Below are positions 52,870-61,730 of a DNA stretch of 64,000 nucleotides, in pieces. Source of the stretch: Saprospiraceae bacterium (GTDB taxonomy: Bacteria; Bacteroidota; Bacteroidia; Chitinophagales; Saprospiraceae); the NCBI GenBank assembly GCA_016706365.1, contig JADJJU010000011.1, forward strand, positions 97,098 through 161,097, read 5' to 3'. The translations under genes and the position numbers were made by a program. Position 1 is the stretch's first letter. Each line of letters starts with the position of its first letter. The notes beneath the pieces are model-generated. The model made no database searches. It saw only the letters and a program-made list of their open reading frames with translations, and was not told the origin of the DNA.

Positions 52870-54519
52870 TTATTGATTAGTGAGATATTGATAATTTGCA
52901 ACTGCTTTATTGAAGGCAATTATCTGTTCCCAATAGTTTTTGTTGTTTGTGGCCAAAAGCTGCAAACTGTTTAATAACTCCAAATAGGAAATTTCCCCCT
53001 CCTGATAATTGAGCTGACTGATTCTTAGGACTTCTGGATTAATTGTCTGGAGTTGTTCTTTATAAAATTCTATCCCTTCCTTATATAAACTCAACGAATT
53101 CTCAATTTGCAATAGTTCCTGCTTTAAGGCAATGACTCTGCTTTGATATTGGAAATCGCCTATATCAATTTGTATTTTTTGAGCTTCAACCCTTCTTTTT
53201 GTTTGGCCATTAAACAAAGGAATTGAAACACCTGCCTGGAATGCATTGAGCCAGCCACCTTCATAATATCGCTGAGCAGCATATCCTACATTAAATCCGG
53301 GTTTCATGTCAGATTTAATGACCTCCACTTTAGCAATTTCAACAAGCATAGTTTGTTTTGCTTGAAGCAAATAAGGATTAGAAATGCTTTCAGGATTGGC
53401 AGCATAAGCCGCGATTGTCAGGCTATCATTTGGTGTAACCTGTTCAGAACTATTTAATAGCAACTGAAACTGTTGATTGAGATGATTGATTTCAGTCCGG
53501 GTTTGCCTGAGCAGCAATTCCTGTTCCTGCCATTTGGATTGCAGACTTAGGGATTCCATGGCATTAGTTGCACCTGCCTGAACTCTCTGAACTGCCTTGC
53601 GATAATAATCTGAGTAGGTAGATGCAAGTGATGTGTACAATTTTTCCAATTCCTTTTTATATTGAATATCATAATACAATTGTCGCACCTGCCATTTCAA
53701 TTCATTTTCACTGATTTGCTTTGCATACACACTTTGCTTAGCCAATTCATTTTGCAATTTATTTTGTGCTTTGGTAATCCCCGGGCTTGGAAGATTTTGA
53801 ACGATGCCAATTTGATTCACTTGCTGACCAAACTCAGTGTCAAACAATCCATCACTCCGGTATGAAATCTCAGTGGCTCCAGGATTATATGAAAGATTTT
53901 GAAGGGACTTTTCTTTAGTTACCCTCAGATCAGCAGCTCTGATATCGGGATGTTTACTCAATGCTATGGCAATTGCATCCTCTAAATCTACAGGCTTCGG
54001 TTGTGCCTGAACGCTTAATGACACACTTAAACATAGCAAAATCAGAGTAGCCCCTTTTGTTGGCAAAGGAGGAGTGCTATTTCTCGATTTCCACTTTTCT
54101 AACCATAAGTATAATATCGGAAGAATCACCAAAGTTAAAAATGTTGCTGTAATAAGCCCGCCTATCACAACCGTTGCCAGTGGTCTTTGCACTTCTGCTC
54201 CTCCTGAGGTGGAAAGTGCCATAGGTAAAAAACCAAGTGAGGCAACAGCTGCAGTCATGATTACGGGTCGCAGTCTTACCCGGGTTCCGGTCAAAATTCG
54301 TTCTTTTATGTCCGTCATGCCTTCATTTTTAAGTTGATTGAAATAGCCGATTAAGACTATTCCATTTAAAACTGCAACTCCAAAAAGAGCTATAAAACCT
54401 ATTCCTGCAGATATGCTGAATGGTAAGCCTCTCAGCTGTAATGCCCAGATACCGCCAATAGCTGATAATGGAATCGCCGTAAAAATCAATAATGCCTGCG
54501 ACATTGATCCAAAAGTGAA
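52870..54519 (-). CDS. CzcA-TolC fusion pump, C-terminal piece (end of RND + TolC domain)
   Basis: In frame from 54519 (FTFGSMSQALLIFTAIPLSA): the last four RND helices with IALFGVAVLNGIVLIGYFNQ and TRVRLRPVIMTAAVASLGFL. After LPILYLWLEKWKSRN comes a new hydrophobic segment GATLILLCLSVSLSVQAQ (about 145 residues from the ATG at 54504), which looks like a signal peptide. A complete TolC-type outer-membrane factor follows (DLEDAIAIALSKHPDIRAAD to YLELLNSLQLLATN, about 370 residues, two coiled-coil repeats). Fused RND-TolC proteins are known in Bacteroidota heavy-metal pumps, so the fusion is natural. The upstream half is 54486-57185; one T is missing in the join. Confidence 0.87.
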   Translation of the reverse strand, partial: FTFGSMSQALLIFTAIPLSAIGGIWALQLRGLPFSISAGIGFIALFGVAVLNGIVLIGYFNQLKNEGMTDIKERILTGTRVRLRPVIMTAAVASLGFLPMALSTSGGAEVQRPLATVVIGGLITATFLTLVILPILYLWLEKWKSRNSTPPLPTKGATLILLCLSVSLSVQAQPKPVDLEDAIAIALSKHPDIRAADLRVTKEKSLQNLSYNPGATEISYRSDGLFDTEFGQQVNQIGIVQNLPSPGITKAQNKLQNELAKQSVYAKQISENELKWQVRQLYYDIQYKKELEKLYTSLASTYSDYYRKAVQRVQAGATNAMESLSLQSKWQEQELLLRQTRTEINHLNQQFQLLLNSSEQVTPNDSLTIAAYAANPESISNPYLLQAKQTMLVEIAKVEVIKSDMKPGFNVGYAAQRYYEGGWLNAFQAGVSIPLFNGQTKRRVEAQKIQIDIGDFQYQSRVIALKQELLQIENSLSLYKEGIEFYKEQLQTINPEVLRISQLNYQEGEISYLELLNSLQLLATNNKNYWEQIIAFNKAVANYQYLTNQ

Positions 54520-57185
54520 AAGAGTAAAATGAAAATCAAGGCAAGTGCAAGTGGAACAGCGACTGATAGCCTGGCGTTAGCTGCCTTTAGGTTTTCAAAC
54601 TGACCTCCATAGGTAAAGTAATAACCTGTAGGCAATTCAACTTTTGCATCCAGTTCGGCTTGAATTTTTCCTACTAAACTCTCTACATCCGTATCACCAA
54701 CATTTACACCAATTACGATTCTTCTATTGGTATTTTCTCTGGAAACCTGCATAGGAGCATTAATCAAATCGATAGTTGCTATGCTGCTTAAAGGTACCTG
54801 ACTGCCATTGTCGAGCGTTACAAAAAGGTTTTCTACATCCTGCATGCCTTGCCGATTCTCCTCATTTAACCTGATTACCAAATCAAAGCGCTTATCTCCT
54901 TCATAAATGATACCTGCTTTTTCTCCCGCAAAGGCAGAACGGATTACCTGATTGACTTCCTGAATATGTAAACCATATTGAGCCATCTTGCTGTAATTGA
55001 AACGCACCATGATTTGAGGCATACCTACAGTTTGCTCTACATTCACCGTTCCAACTCCTTCTATCTGACTGATTATTTTTTCTGCTTTACCGGCATTCTG
55101 AACCAAAACATCCAGGTCCTCTCCAAACAATTTAATGGCGATGTCCGCTTTGGATCCAGTCATCAATTCATTGAAACGAAGCTGTATGGGCTGAGAAAAC
55201 TCTAAACCAACACCGGGCATACTTTTGACTGACTCTTCAAACTTCTCATACATATCCAGACGATTAGACGCTGTAGTCCATTCAGACTTTGGTTTCATAA
55301 CGATCACATAATCTGCTATCTCTACAGGCATAGGGTCTGTAGGAATTTCTGCGGAACCAATGTTTGCAACGACATCTTCTATTTCAGGAAAATCCTTCAG
55401 CAATTTGTTTTGAATCATTTGAGCAGTTTCTATACTTTGCGAAAGTGAACTGCCCGGAGGAAGTATATGCTGCATTGCCAAATCTCCTTCTTCCAATGTA
55501 GGAATAAACTCACCGCCCATTCTATTAAAAACAAAGAGACTAATAAAGAAAATAAGTACTGTAATTGCAACGAATAATACTTTCAACCTTAAAGCGACAT
55601 CCAGGATGGGACGATAGCCTCTGTAGAAAAAATCAATAATCTTATCCGAGTAATTCCTTTTGTTACTTACATTTTTCTTAAGAACTAAAGCAGCCATCAT
55701 GGGTACATAAGTTAAGGAAAGAATCAATGCACCGGCTATTGCCAGCATCACGGTTTGTGCCATCGGTTTAAACATTTTCCCTTCAATGCCAACAAGTGCT
55801 AAAATCGGTACGTACACCATCAAAATGATAATCTCTCCGAAAGCAGCTGAGCTTCTTATCTTTTGCGAGGATGTGATTACTTCTGAGTCCATTTGATTTT
55901 GAGTAAGCAAATTACCTGCTTTATTTACTTGTAGTCTATGGACAATGGCTTCTACAATGATTACAGCGCCATCTACAATTAGACCGAAATCGATAGCTCC
56001 CAAACTCATTAAATTGGCAGAAATACCCAATAAATTCATCATTGATATGGCAAAAAGCATGGCCAGTGGAATAACAGAAGCCACGATCAATCCTGCTCTC
56101 CAATTACCTAAAAGTAAGACCAGGATAAAAATGACAATGAGACCTCCTTCAATTAGGTTAGTCGTAACTGTACCTATGGCGGTCTTTACAAGTTTGTCTC
56201 TGACCAAATATGGCTCAACGACTACACCTTCAGGTAATGATTTTTGGATTTGAAGTACTTTCTCTTTTACCAATTCGGTTACTTCGGCAGAGTTGGCGCC
56301 CTTGAACATCATAACCTTACCTCCCACTACTTCTTTTCCATCTCTTATCAGGGCTCCATATCGGGGCGCTTTGCCAAATTGAACCGTAGCAACATCTCTG
56401 ACCAGAACAGGAATATTTCCCTTGTCACTGACTACAATATTGCCAATATCATCTAAAGATTTGGCTAATCCTTCTGAGCGGATATAATAGGCGCTGGAGT
56501 TTTTTTCACTGTAGGCTCCACCTGTATTTTCATTACTTTTTTCTAAAGCTCTGAATATATCTGAAATACTAATACAGATAGCTTTAAGTAAATTGTCATT
56601 TACTAATACTTCATATTGTTTTAAAAATCCACCCATGGAGTTCACTTCAGCCACACCTTCGATGCCGAGTAATTGTCTTTTGACTACCCAGTCCTGAAGA
56701 CTCCGCAGCTCTGTTTCTGAGAACTTGCCTTCAAAACCTTCTTCCGGTCTCACTACATATTGGTAAATTTCGCCCAATCCTGTCGAAAGTGGCGCCATTT
56801 CAGGTACACCCAATCCTTCCGGAATGCCATCCTGGGCTTCTTTTATACGCTCACTGACCAATTGCCGGGCTAAATAAATATCATAGCTTTCATCAAATAC
56901 TACTGTAACCACAGATAAGCCAAATCGGGATATGGATCGTATTTCTTCTGTCTGTTGAAGACTTTGAAGAGACAATTCTATCGGAGTAGTGATAAACTGC
57001 TCCACCTCCTGGGTTGCTAGGGTAGGTGATATCGTAATGATTTGTACCTGATTGTTGGTAATATCGGGCACAGCATCTATCGGTAATTGTTTGAGGGAAA
57101 ATATACCCCATACAATGAGGGCCGCCACAAATAGCCCAATAACAAATTTATTCTTAACCGAATAAACGATTATATTATCAAACAT
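54486..57185 (-). CDS. CzcA-type heavy-metal RND permease, N-terminal piece
   Basis: About 885 correct residues of an HME-RND pump. The first helix and periplasmic domain are followed by the helix-4 signature DFGLIVDGAVIIVEA. In the HME scheme, DFG-x3-DGA-x3-VE marks the CzcA (Zn/Co/Cd/Ni) branch as opposed to CusA. Later landmarks are MGGEFIPTLEEGDLAMQHIL, the porter subdomains and GYYFTYGGQFENLKAANARL. The frame goes wrong at LIFILLF (about 54520), where TTTT should be TTTTT; the stop at 54486 is an artefact. The full product with the TolC part would be about 1,440 residues. It is expected to form a tripartite proton-driven efflux complex with the adaptor at 51549-52858. Confidence 0.9.
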   Translation of the reverse strand: MFDNIIVYSVKNKFVIGLFVAALIVWGIFSLKQLPIDAVPDITNNQVQIITISPTLATQEVEQFITTPIELSLQSLQQTEEIRSISRFGLSVVTVVFDESYDIYLARQLVSERIKEAQDGIPEGLGVPEMAPLSTGLGEIYQYVVRPEEGFEGKFSETELRSLQDWVVKRQLLGIEGVAEVNSMGGFLKQYEVLVNDNLLKAICISISDIFRALEKSNENTGGAYSEKNSSAYYIRSEGLAKSLDDIGNIVVSDKGNIPVLVRDVATVQFGKAPRYGALIRDGKEVVGGKVMMFKGANSAEVTELVKEKVLQIQKSLPEGVVVEPYLVRDKLVKTAIGTVTTNLIEGGLIVIFILVLLLGNWRAGLIVASVIPLAMLFAISMMNLLGISANLMSLGAIDFGLIVDGAVIIVEAIVHRLQVNKAGNLLTQNQMDSEVITSSQKIRSSAAFGEIIILMVYVPILALVGIEGKMFKPMAQTVMLAIAGALILSLTYVPMMAALVLKKNVSNKRNYSDKIIDFFYRGYRPILDVALRLKVLFVAITVLIFFISLFVFNRMGGEFIPTLEEGDLAMQHILPPGSSLSQSIETAQMIQNKLLKDFPEIEDVVANIGSAEIPTDPMPVEIADYVIVMKPKSEWTTASNRLDMYEKFEESVKSMPGVGLEFSQPIQLRFNELMTGSKADIAIKLFGEDLDVLVQNAGKAEKIISQIEGVGTVNVEQTVGMPQIMVRFNYSKMAQYGLHIQEVNQVIRSAFAGEKAGIIYEGDKRFDLVIRLNEENRQGMQDVENLFVTLDNGSQVPLSSIATIDLINAPMQVSRENTNRRIVIGVNVGDTDVESLVGKIQAELDAKVELPTGYYFTYGGQFENLKAANARLSVAVPLALALIFILLFSLLDQCRRHY

Positions 57186-57258
57186 AAATACGTGATTTAA
57201 TGAAAAAGTTAAACCTGGAAATGAAAGGAAAGGGCATAAATATCCCTTTAAAAAATGT

Positions 57259-57582
57259 CTAACTTAAGGCTGGCGGTTCCCAGATTCCTTCGTTGAAATC
57301 GAAAGAATAAGTAAAACTGTAATGGAAAAAGTAATCTGTAGGAATACTCAGTTTTGATGGATTGATAAACTGAGATGCCGGCATGGTAAAAATTGTTCCA
57401 CAGCAGGCACATGAACAAAATGGCGTACAAGTATCATTGCTGTGGTCCGAATGATCATGATCATGATGGTCTGTAGATTGTCCGACTGCAATATGATCAT
57501 TAAAATGTGCTACATTATCAGAGCAAGGCACTAAAGATAGTGCCAGAATATAAAGTGATAATATGAATGCGAATAATCTCAT
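57259..57582 (-). CDS. Small His/Cys-rich exported protein of metal cluster (DUF6660-like)
   Basis: 107 residues from ATG 57582; 19 upstream codons in frame to 57639 are probably untranslated. An N-terminal membrane/signal segment (MRLFAFILSLYILALSLVP) is followed by PCSDN, a His cluster STDHHDHDHSDHSND (about residues 37-51), a Cys cluster CTPFCSCACCGTIF (about 53-66), and a short beta tail ending in FNEGIWEPPALS. Small proteins of this kind precede CzcCBA-type operons in Bacteroidota, and I believe they are catalogued as DUF6660. A metal-sensing or scavenging role is likely but unproven. An ACTCAG/CTGAGT inverted repeat (57585-57612) lies just upstream. Confidence 0.72.
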   Translation of the reverse strand: MRLFAFILSLYILALSLVPCSDNVAHFNDHIAVGQSTDHHDHDHSDHSNDTCTPFCSCACCGTIFTMPASQFINPSKLSIPTDYFFHYSFTYSFDFNEGIWEPPALS

Positions 57583-57804
57583 TAACTCAGCCAAAGGTAT
57601 TAAAAACTGAGTACAAAGTACTTGCAAAAAAGCAGACAACTTACATATTCACAAATAGACAATAAAATGATTTGTATACCACAAAGTAAAGAATTACATA
57701 ACTGTAAATAGGAATTCCTAAGTAAAAGTTTCAAAGTTCTCTACAAGTATACGGTAGCTGCTTTATCATTTTGTACTAACAGAAGCTTAAACCGGCGAGA
57801 AAAT

Positions 57805-58320
57805 TTAGTTAATTATTGAAGGGTTCGCCGCTATCAATTGCCATCTTTTTTGTCTGTGTATGTAAAATGATTTTGCCCAAGATGTAATAAACCAAGTCAA
57901 AATGCCGCCATAAATAACTATCTCATCTTCGTATTTTATGAATCTTTTGGTGAGTTCATTTAAGGATATTTTATGATTCCAGACTTTTGCAGATTGGTCC
58001 CACTCTCTTGTTTGCAATACCTTATTTTCCATATCTATCCTCTCAAAATAAAGAGAATGCAGTCCGCCAAATGGTATAAAACCATAAATAAACATTCTAG
58101 TCTCGACAGTTTCACCTTGTATCCATATTGGAGGGAAGTGTCCTCCTGATGGTTTAAACTTAACTTTGCCCTCTGATACAAAATTCAATAAAGCACTAGT
58201 TTGAACTTTACTCCATGCAGAATCAATGTCTAAAGGAATTACAGAAGATACAGTGAGTTTTCGAGCTTCAACTTTCTTTCCATTGAAATCAATTACAATT
58301 TTTTCAATTCTGGAAGTCAT
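57805..58320 (-). CDS. SRPBCC-like protein within metal cluster
   Basis: A 171-residue protein with an N-terminal strand and IPLDIDSAWSKVQTSALLNF. A PPIWIQGETVETRMFIYGFI strand pair follows, then IYGGILTWFITSWAKSFYIH and RQKRWQLI near the end. The last block is shared by cyclase/dehydrase-type START-fold proteins. No signal peptide; it may associate with membranes through the ILTWFITSWA helix. No metal ligands stand out, so its presence in the cluster may be accidental. It lies about 190 bp from the CopB gene. Confidence 0.6.
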   Translation of the reverse strand: MTSRIEKIVIDFNGKKVEARKLTVSSVIPLDIDSAWSKVQTSALLNFVSEGKVKFKPSGGHFPPIWIQGETVETRMFIYGFIPFGGLHSLYFERIDMENKVLQTREWDQSAKVWNHKISLNELTKRFIKYEDEIVIYGGILTWFITSWAKSFYIHRQKRWQLIAANPSIIN

Positions 58321-58510
58321 ATTTTAATATTAAATGGACTCTGGTCTACCATGCAAAAATATTGATTTTTAGCAAGATGTTACTTTGTCGAGTACCACTA
58401 TAACAAAATGTAATACAATGCCTATAAATACTAAACCGGTATAACCCCTTCTGGAGACAGTAGGATTACAAAACGCTGTAAAATACAAGTGCCAAATTCT
58501 AATTGATGAT

Positions 58511-60628
58511 TTAATTATTCAGTTTTAATAGGCTGGCATTGATCGCAACCACAATAGTGCTCACGCTCATCAAAACTGCTCCCATTGCAGGGCTTAGAAC
58601 AAAGCTTGGATATAATAATCCTGCAGCCAGTGGAATAGCTATTATATTATACCCAACAGCCCAAACAATGTTTTGTATCATTTTTTTATAAGTCCTTTTC
58701 CCGAAGTCAATCAGTTTTGCAACATCGCCCGGATCGCTGTTAACCAAAATGATATCGGCAGTCTCTGCGGCAACATCGGTGCCTGAACCTACAGCTATCC
58801 CCACATCAGCCTGAGCCAGAGCCGGTGCATCATTCACGCCATCACCTGTCATGGCTACAATCTCACCTTTAGATTGAAATTCTTTAATTTTCTCTTGTTT
58901 TTCATGAGGCAATACATTTGCAAAAAAACCATCCATGTTTAGTTCACTGCTCACCGCGCCTGCAATTTTCTCATTATCGCCTGTCAAAAGAAATGATTTA
59001 ATGTTCATAGCTTTCAGGTCAATCACTGCTTGACTGGAACCTTCGCGAATAGCATCAGCTAAAGTGATGATTCCAATTACTTCATCGTCAATTAATAAAT
59101 AGTTGACTGTCTCGGTATCCTGGTTGATTTCCTTAGGAATTTCTGGTAATAAACTACCCTTATCTTTAAAGTAATTTGGTCCTGCTGCTACTACATTTTT
59201 TCCTTTAACAGTTCCTGAAACACCCACTCCTTGTATCAGCTGGAAGTTGTCAGATTTCCATAATTCAAGTTTCTTTTCTTTCAGGGTTTGGAGCACACCT
59301 TTTGCAATATGATGTTCTGAATTTTGCTGAACAGCGGCTGCATACATAATGATATCATCGGAGTGGTATTTCTCCGTTAATGGGATTGTTCTTTGAAGTT
59401 TATGAGAGCCTTGAGTGAGTGTCCCTGTTTTGTCAAAAATAATGACTGACAATTTTCTGGTAGTTTCAAAGGCTGTTCGGTTGCGGATCAGGAGTCCGTT
59501 TGTTGCTGAAAGTGTTGTAGAAATTGCCACAACCAATGGAATGGCAACACCCAAAGCATGTGGGCAAGCAGTTACCATTACAGTGACCATTCTTTCCAGA
59601 GCAAAAGCTATATCTCCATTTGCACTATACCAGTAGACAAAAGTGCCAACTCCAACAGCAATTGCAATAAATGTGAGCCATTTGGCCACTTTGTCTGCAA
59701 GATTTTGTGTATTCGATTTTGCTGCCTGAGCATTTTGTACCAGATTAATTACCTTATTGAGATAGCTATCTTTACCTACTCCGGTTGCTTTAATTTTCAA
59801 AACTCCATCACCATTGATGGAACCTGCGATTACCTTTCCATCAATCTCTTTTTTAACAGGGACGCTTTCACCGGTAAGCATACTTTCATTTACAGATGAA
59901 GATCCTTCAATAATTAATCCATCTGCTGCAATTTTTTCTCCTGGTTTAATAATTATTATATCATCATTCTTCAGCTCATCCAACATTATTTTGATGGCTT
60001 CACTATTGCGCTCAATAGTAACTTCATTTGGAAGTAAGGCCACCAAAGAATGTAAAGCTTTGGATGCTGACATTTGAGAACGCATTTCCAGCCAATGACC
60101 CAAGAGCATAATGACGATTAAAGTTGCTAATTCCCAGAAGAAATCCATTCCCGGAAATCCCAGGGCTACAGCCATGCTATAGAAGTATGCAACAGATATA
60201 GCCAGCGCCACCAAAGTCATCATTCCGATAGATTTGGATTTAATTTCGCCAATCATTCCTTTTAGAAAAGGCATTCCACCATAGAGGTAAATAGCTGTAC
60301 CCAAAAGCATTAACACATATTTATCTCCCTTAAAACTAATGTGGAAACCCAGCCATTCCTGAATCATGTGAGATAAAAGCAGGATGGGTATTGTGAGACC
60401 TAGACTTATCCAAAAACGCTTGAGAAAGTCGTTGGTATGATGTCCTTCATGTTTGTTAAAACTTGATTTTGAATGGTCTGCATGAGGTTTTGAATCATCA
60501 TTTTGAGGTTGATGGGAATCATGCTCAATTTTATCTCCAACAAGTATTAAATCCATTCCGCAGATAGGACAGTTTCCTGGTTCGTCTTTCAGCACCTGCA
60601 AGTGCATTGGACAAGTGTACTTTTTCAT
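58511..60628 (-). CDS. copB: CopB-type copper-exporting P1B ATPase
   Basis: A 705-residue P1B ATPase. The N-terminus is an HMBD-type metal-binding domain (YTCPMHLQVLKDEPGNCPIC-GMDL, residues 4-27) and a His-rich linker (HADHSKSSFNKHEGHH). Then come six to eight helices with LTGES in the A-domain, TACPHALGVAIP, DKTGTLTQG, HHIAKGV and GDGVNDAP. The CPH (not CPC) helix-6 motif is the P1B-3/CopB signature, associated with Cu export. The gene is complete and intact. Its ATG overlaps the TGA of the upstream DUF2911 gene (ATGA), so the two are translationally coupled. Confidence 0.92.
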   Translation of the reverse strand: MKKYTCPMHLQVLKDEPGNCPICGMDLILVGDKIEHDSHQPQNDDSKPHADHSKSSFNKHEGHHTNDFLKRFWISLGLTIPILLLSHMIQEWLGFHISFKGDKYVLMLLGTAIYLYGGMPFLKGMIGEIKSKSIGMMTLVALAISVAYFYSMAVALGFPGMDFFWELATLIVIMLLGHWLEMRSQMSASKALHSLVALLPNEVTIERNSEAIKIMLDELKNDDIIIIKPGEKIAADGLIIEGSSSVNESMLTGESVPVKKEIDGKVIAGSINGDGVLKIKATGVGKDSYLNKVINLVQNAQAAKSNTQNLADKVAKWLTFIAIAVGVGTFVYWYSANGDIAFALERMVTVMVTACPHALGVAIPLVVAISTTLSATNGLLIRNRTAFETTRKLSVIIFDKTGTLTQGSHKLQRTIPLTEKYHSDDIIMYAAAVQQNSEHHIAKGVLQTLKEKKLELWKSDNFQLIQGVGVSGTVKGKNVVAAGPNYFKDKGSLLPEIPKEINQDTETVNYLLIDDEVIGIITLADAIREGSSQAVIDLKAMNIKSFLLTGDNEKIAGAVSSELNMDGFFANVLPHEKQEKIKEFQSKGEIVAMTGDGVNDAPALAQADVGIAVGSGTDVAAETADIILVNSDPGDVAKLIDFGKRTYKKMIQNIVWAVGYNIIAIPLAAGLLYPSFVLSPAMGAVLMSVSTIVVAINASLLKLNN

Positions 60629-61185
60629 TTACCTGCATTTTCAAAATCAAACGATAAGCCTACATATTCCCAATTAAAGTCAATTCTACCGCGACCTTTT
60701 CCGGTATCCACCACTTTGAATTGCAGGGCTTCAACCAAATTTTTAGTCATTTTAGGAATGATTTTTAATCTGAGGACATCATTCTTGGGATTATAGTCAT
60801 CTGCGAGGTGCATATCCCAATCTTTGCTTAAAATAAGAGTCCATTCATTTTCATCAGGAATGGTAAACAGGCCATATTTACCTTTACTAATACGTTGTTT
60901 ATTAATCATCACATCTTTTGAAAATTCAATCCAGGTGGCACTATGTGCCCCTGTTGCCCAGACTTGCCCATATGCTACTAAACCATTCCAAATAACACGT
61001 CCACGGACGCTTGGTGAGCCGTAGTCTATGTGAACATGATTGCTGCCAATCATTGCCATATTGCTGGCACGTGGACTTTTAGGTTTGCTGCTATCCGTTT
61101 TGGCAGGCGGGTTATGGTGTTCATGTTGTGCTAAGCCATGAAATGAACCGGCAAGAAGAAATAGAATGAACAACTTGTTTTTCAT
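60625..61185 (-). CDS. DUF2911 secreted protein, coupled to CopB
   Basis: A 186-residue exported protein. A signal peptide (residues 1-19, ending HGLAQ) and a His-rich start (HEHHNPPAK) lead into the DUF2911 domain: HVHIDYGSPSVRGRVIW, GLVAYGQVWATGAHSATWIE, KGKYGLFTIPDENEWTLILS and the C-terminal GRIDFNWEYVGLSFDFE. The fold is a beta-sandwich of unknown ligand, common in Bacteroidota. The stop codon overlaps the copB start, and it is the first gene of the cluster. The HEHH cluster next to the signal cleavage site suggests metal contact in the periplasm; this is inference. Confidence 0.87.
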   Translation of the reverse strand: MKNKLFILFLLAGSFHGLAQHEHHNPPAKTDSSKPKSPRASNMAMIGSNHVHIDYGSPSVRGRVIWNGLVAYGQVWATGAHSATWIEFSKDVMINKQRISKGKYGLFTIPDENEWTLILSKDWDMHLADDYNPKNDVLRLKIIPKMTKNLVEALQFKVVDTGKGRGRIDFNWEYVGLSFDFENAGK

Positions 61186-61502
61186 AATATAAATTTATAT
61201 AATGTAGAAGAATGATTAATTAGAATGAACCCAAATTACTAATGTGTCTTACTTGAATCTTTTATCAGTTATAAAACAAAGATCGGAAAGTTATGAGATA
61301 CTGTTGTTGTGGAATTTTGGAGTAGAGTTATAATATTTAGAATCACTAGTTGACTTACGTTTATACTATGACAGCTTAGCTAAGAACTTCTATTTATTTC
61401 TAAAAATTAAACAGAAAGTTGAATTCTGGGAGTTTCAACTCGATACCAATATTATCATAAAAGACTTATTAAAAGGAGCTGCTTTATTTTGATCCATTGT
61501 GA
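61186..61502. other. 317-bp intergenic region upstream of metal cluster
   Basis: AT-rich, no credible gene. It must hold the promoter for the DUF2911-copB transcript, but no TAnnTTTG box on the minus strand is convincing, and no metal-regulator gene (CueR, ArsR or Fur type) is found here. Confidence 0.4.
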
Positions 61503-61730
61503 TTATTTAATTTTATATATTTTTTGAATATTGACTTTACTGTTTTTGTACAAAATTTCAATATAATACATACCGGATGGATACTCTCCAAGATTTACTG
61601 ATTCAATATTTTTATCTCGTTTTGTCAATACTATACGCCCATTTATGTCACTGATTGTGATTCCTACGATTGGGTTTTCTGATTTGAAATAGACAATGTC
61701 TTTACACGGATTAGGATATATCACCACAAT
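61503..61730 (-). CDS. T9SS sorting domain, displaced tail of kelch protein
   Basis: About 75 codons: IVVIYPNPCKDIVYFKSENP, ISDINGRIVLT, YPSGMYYIEILY and a basic end. This is a T9SS type A sorting domain without its own signal peptide or convincing start (GTG at 61727). It is contiguous with the kelch gene at 61721-63445 if one A is added to the GAAATTG run near 61728; the text then reads SEYEK-(K)-IVVIYPNPC. It is the C-terminus of that gene. Confidence 0.82.
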   Translation of the reverse strand: MVVIYPNPCKDIVYFKSENPIVGITISDINGRIVLTKRDKNIESVNLGEYPSGMYYIEILYKNSKVNIQKIYKIK

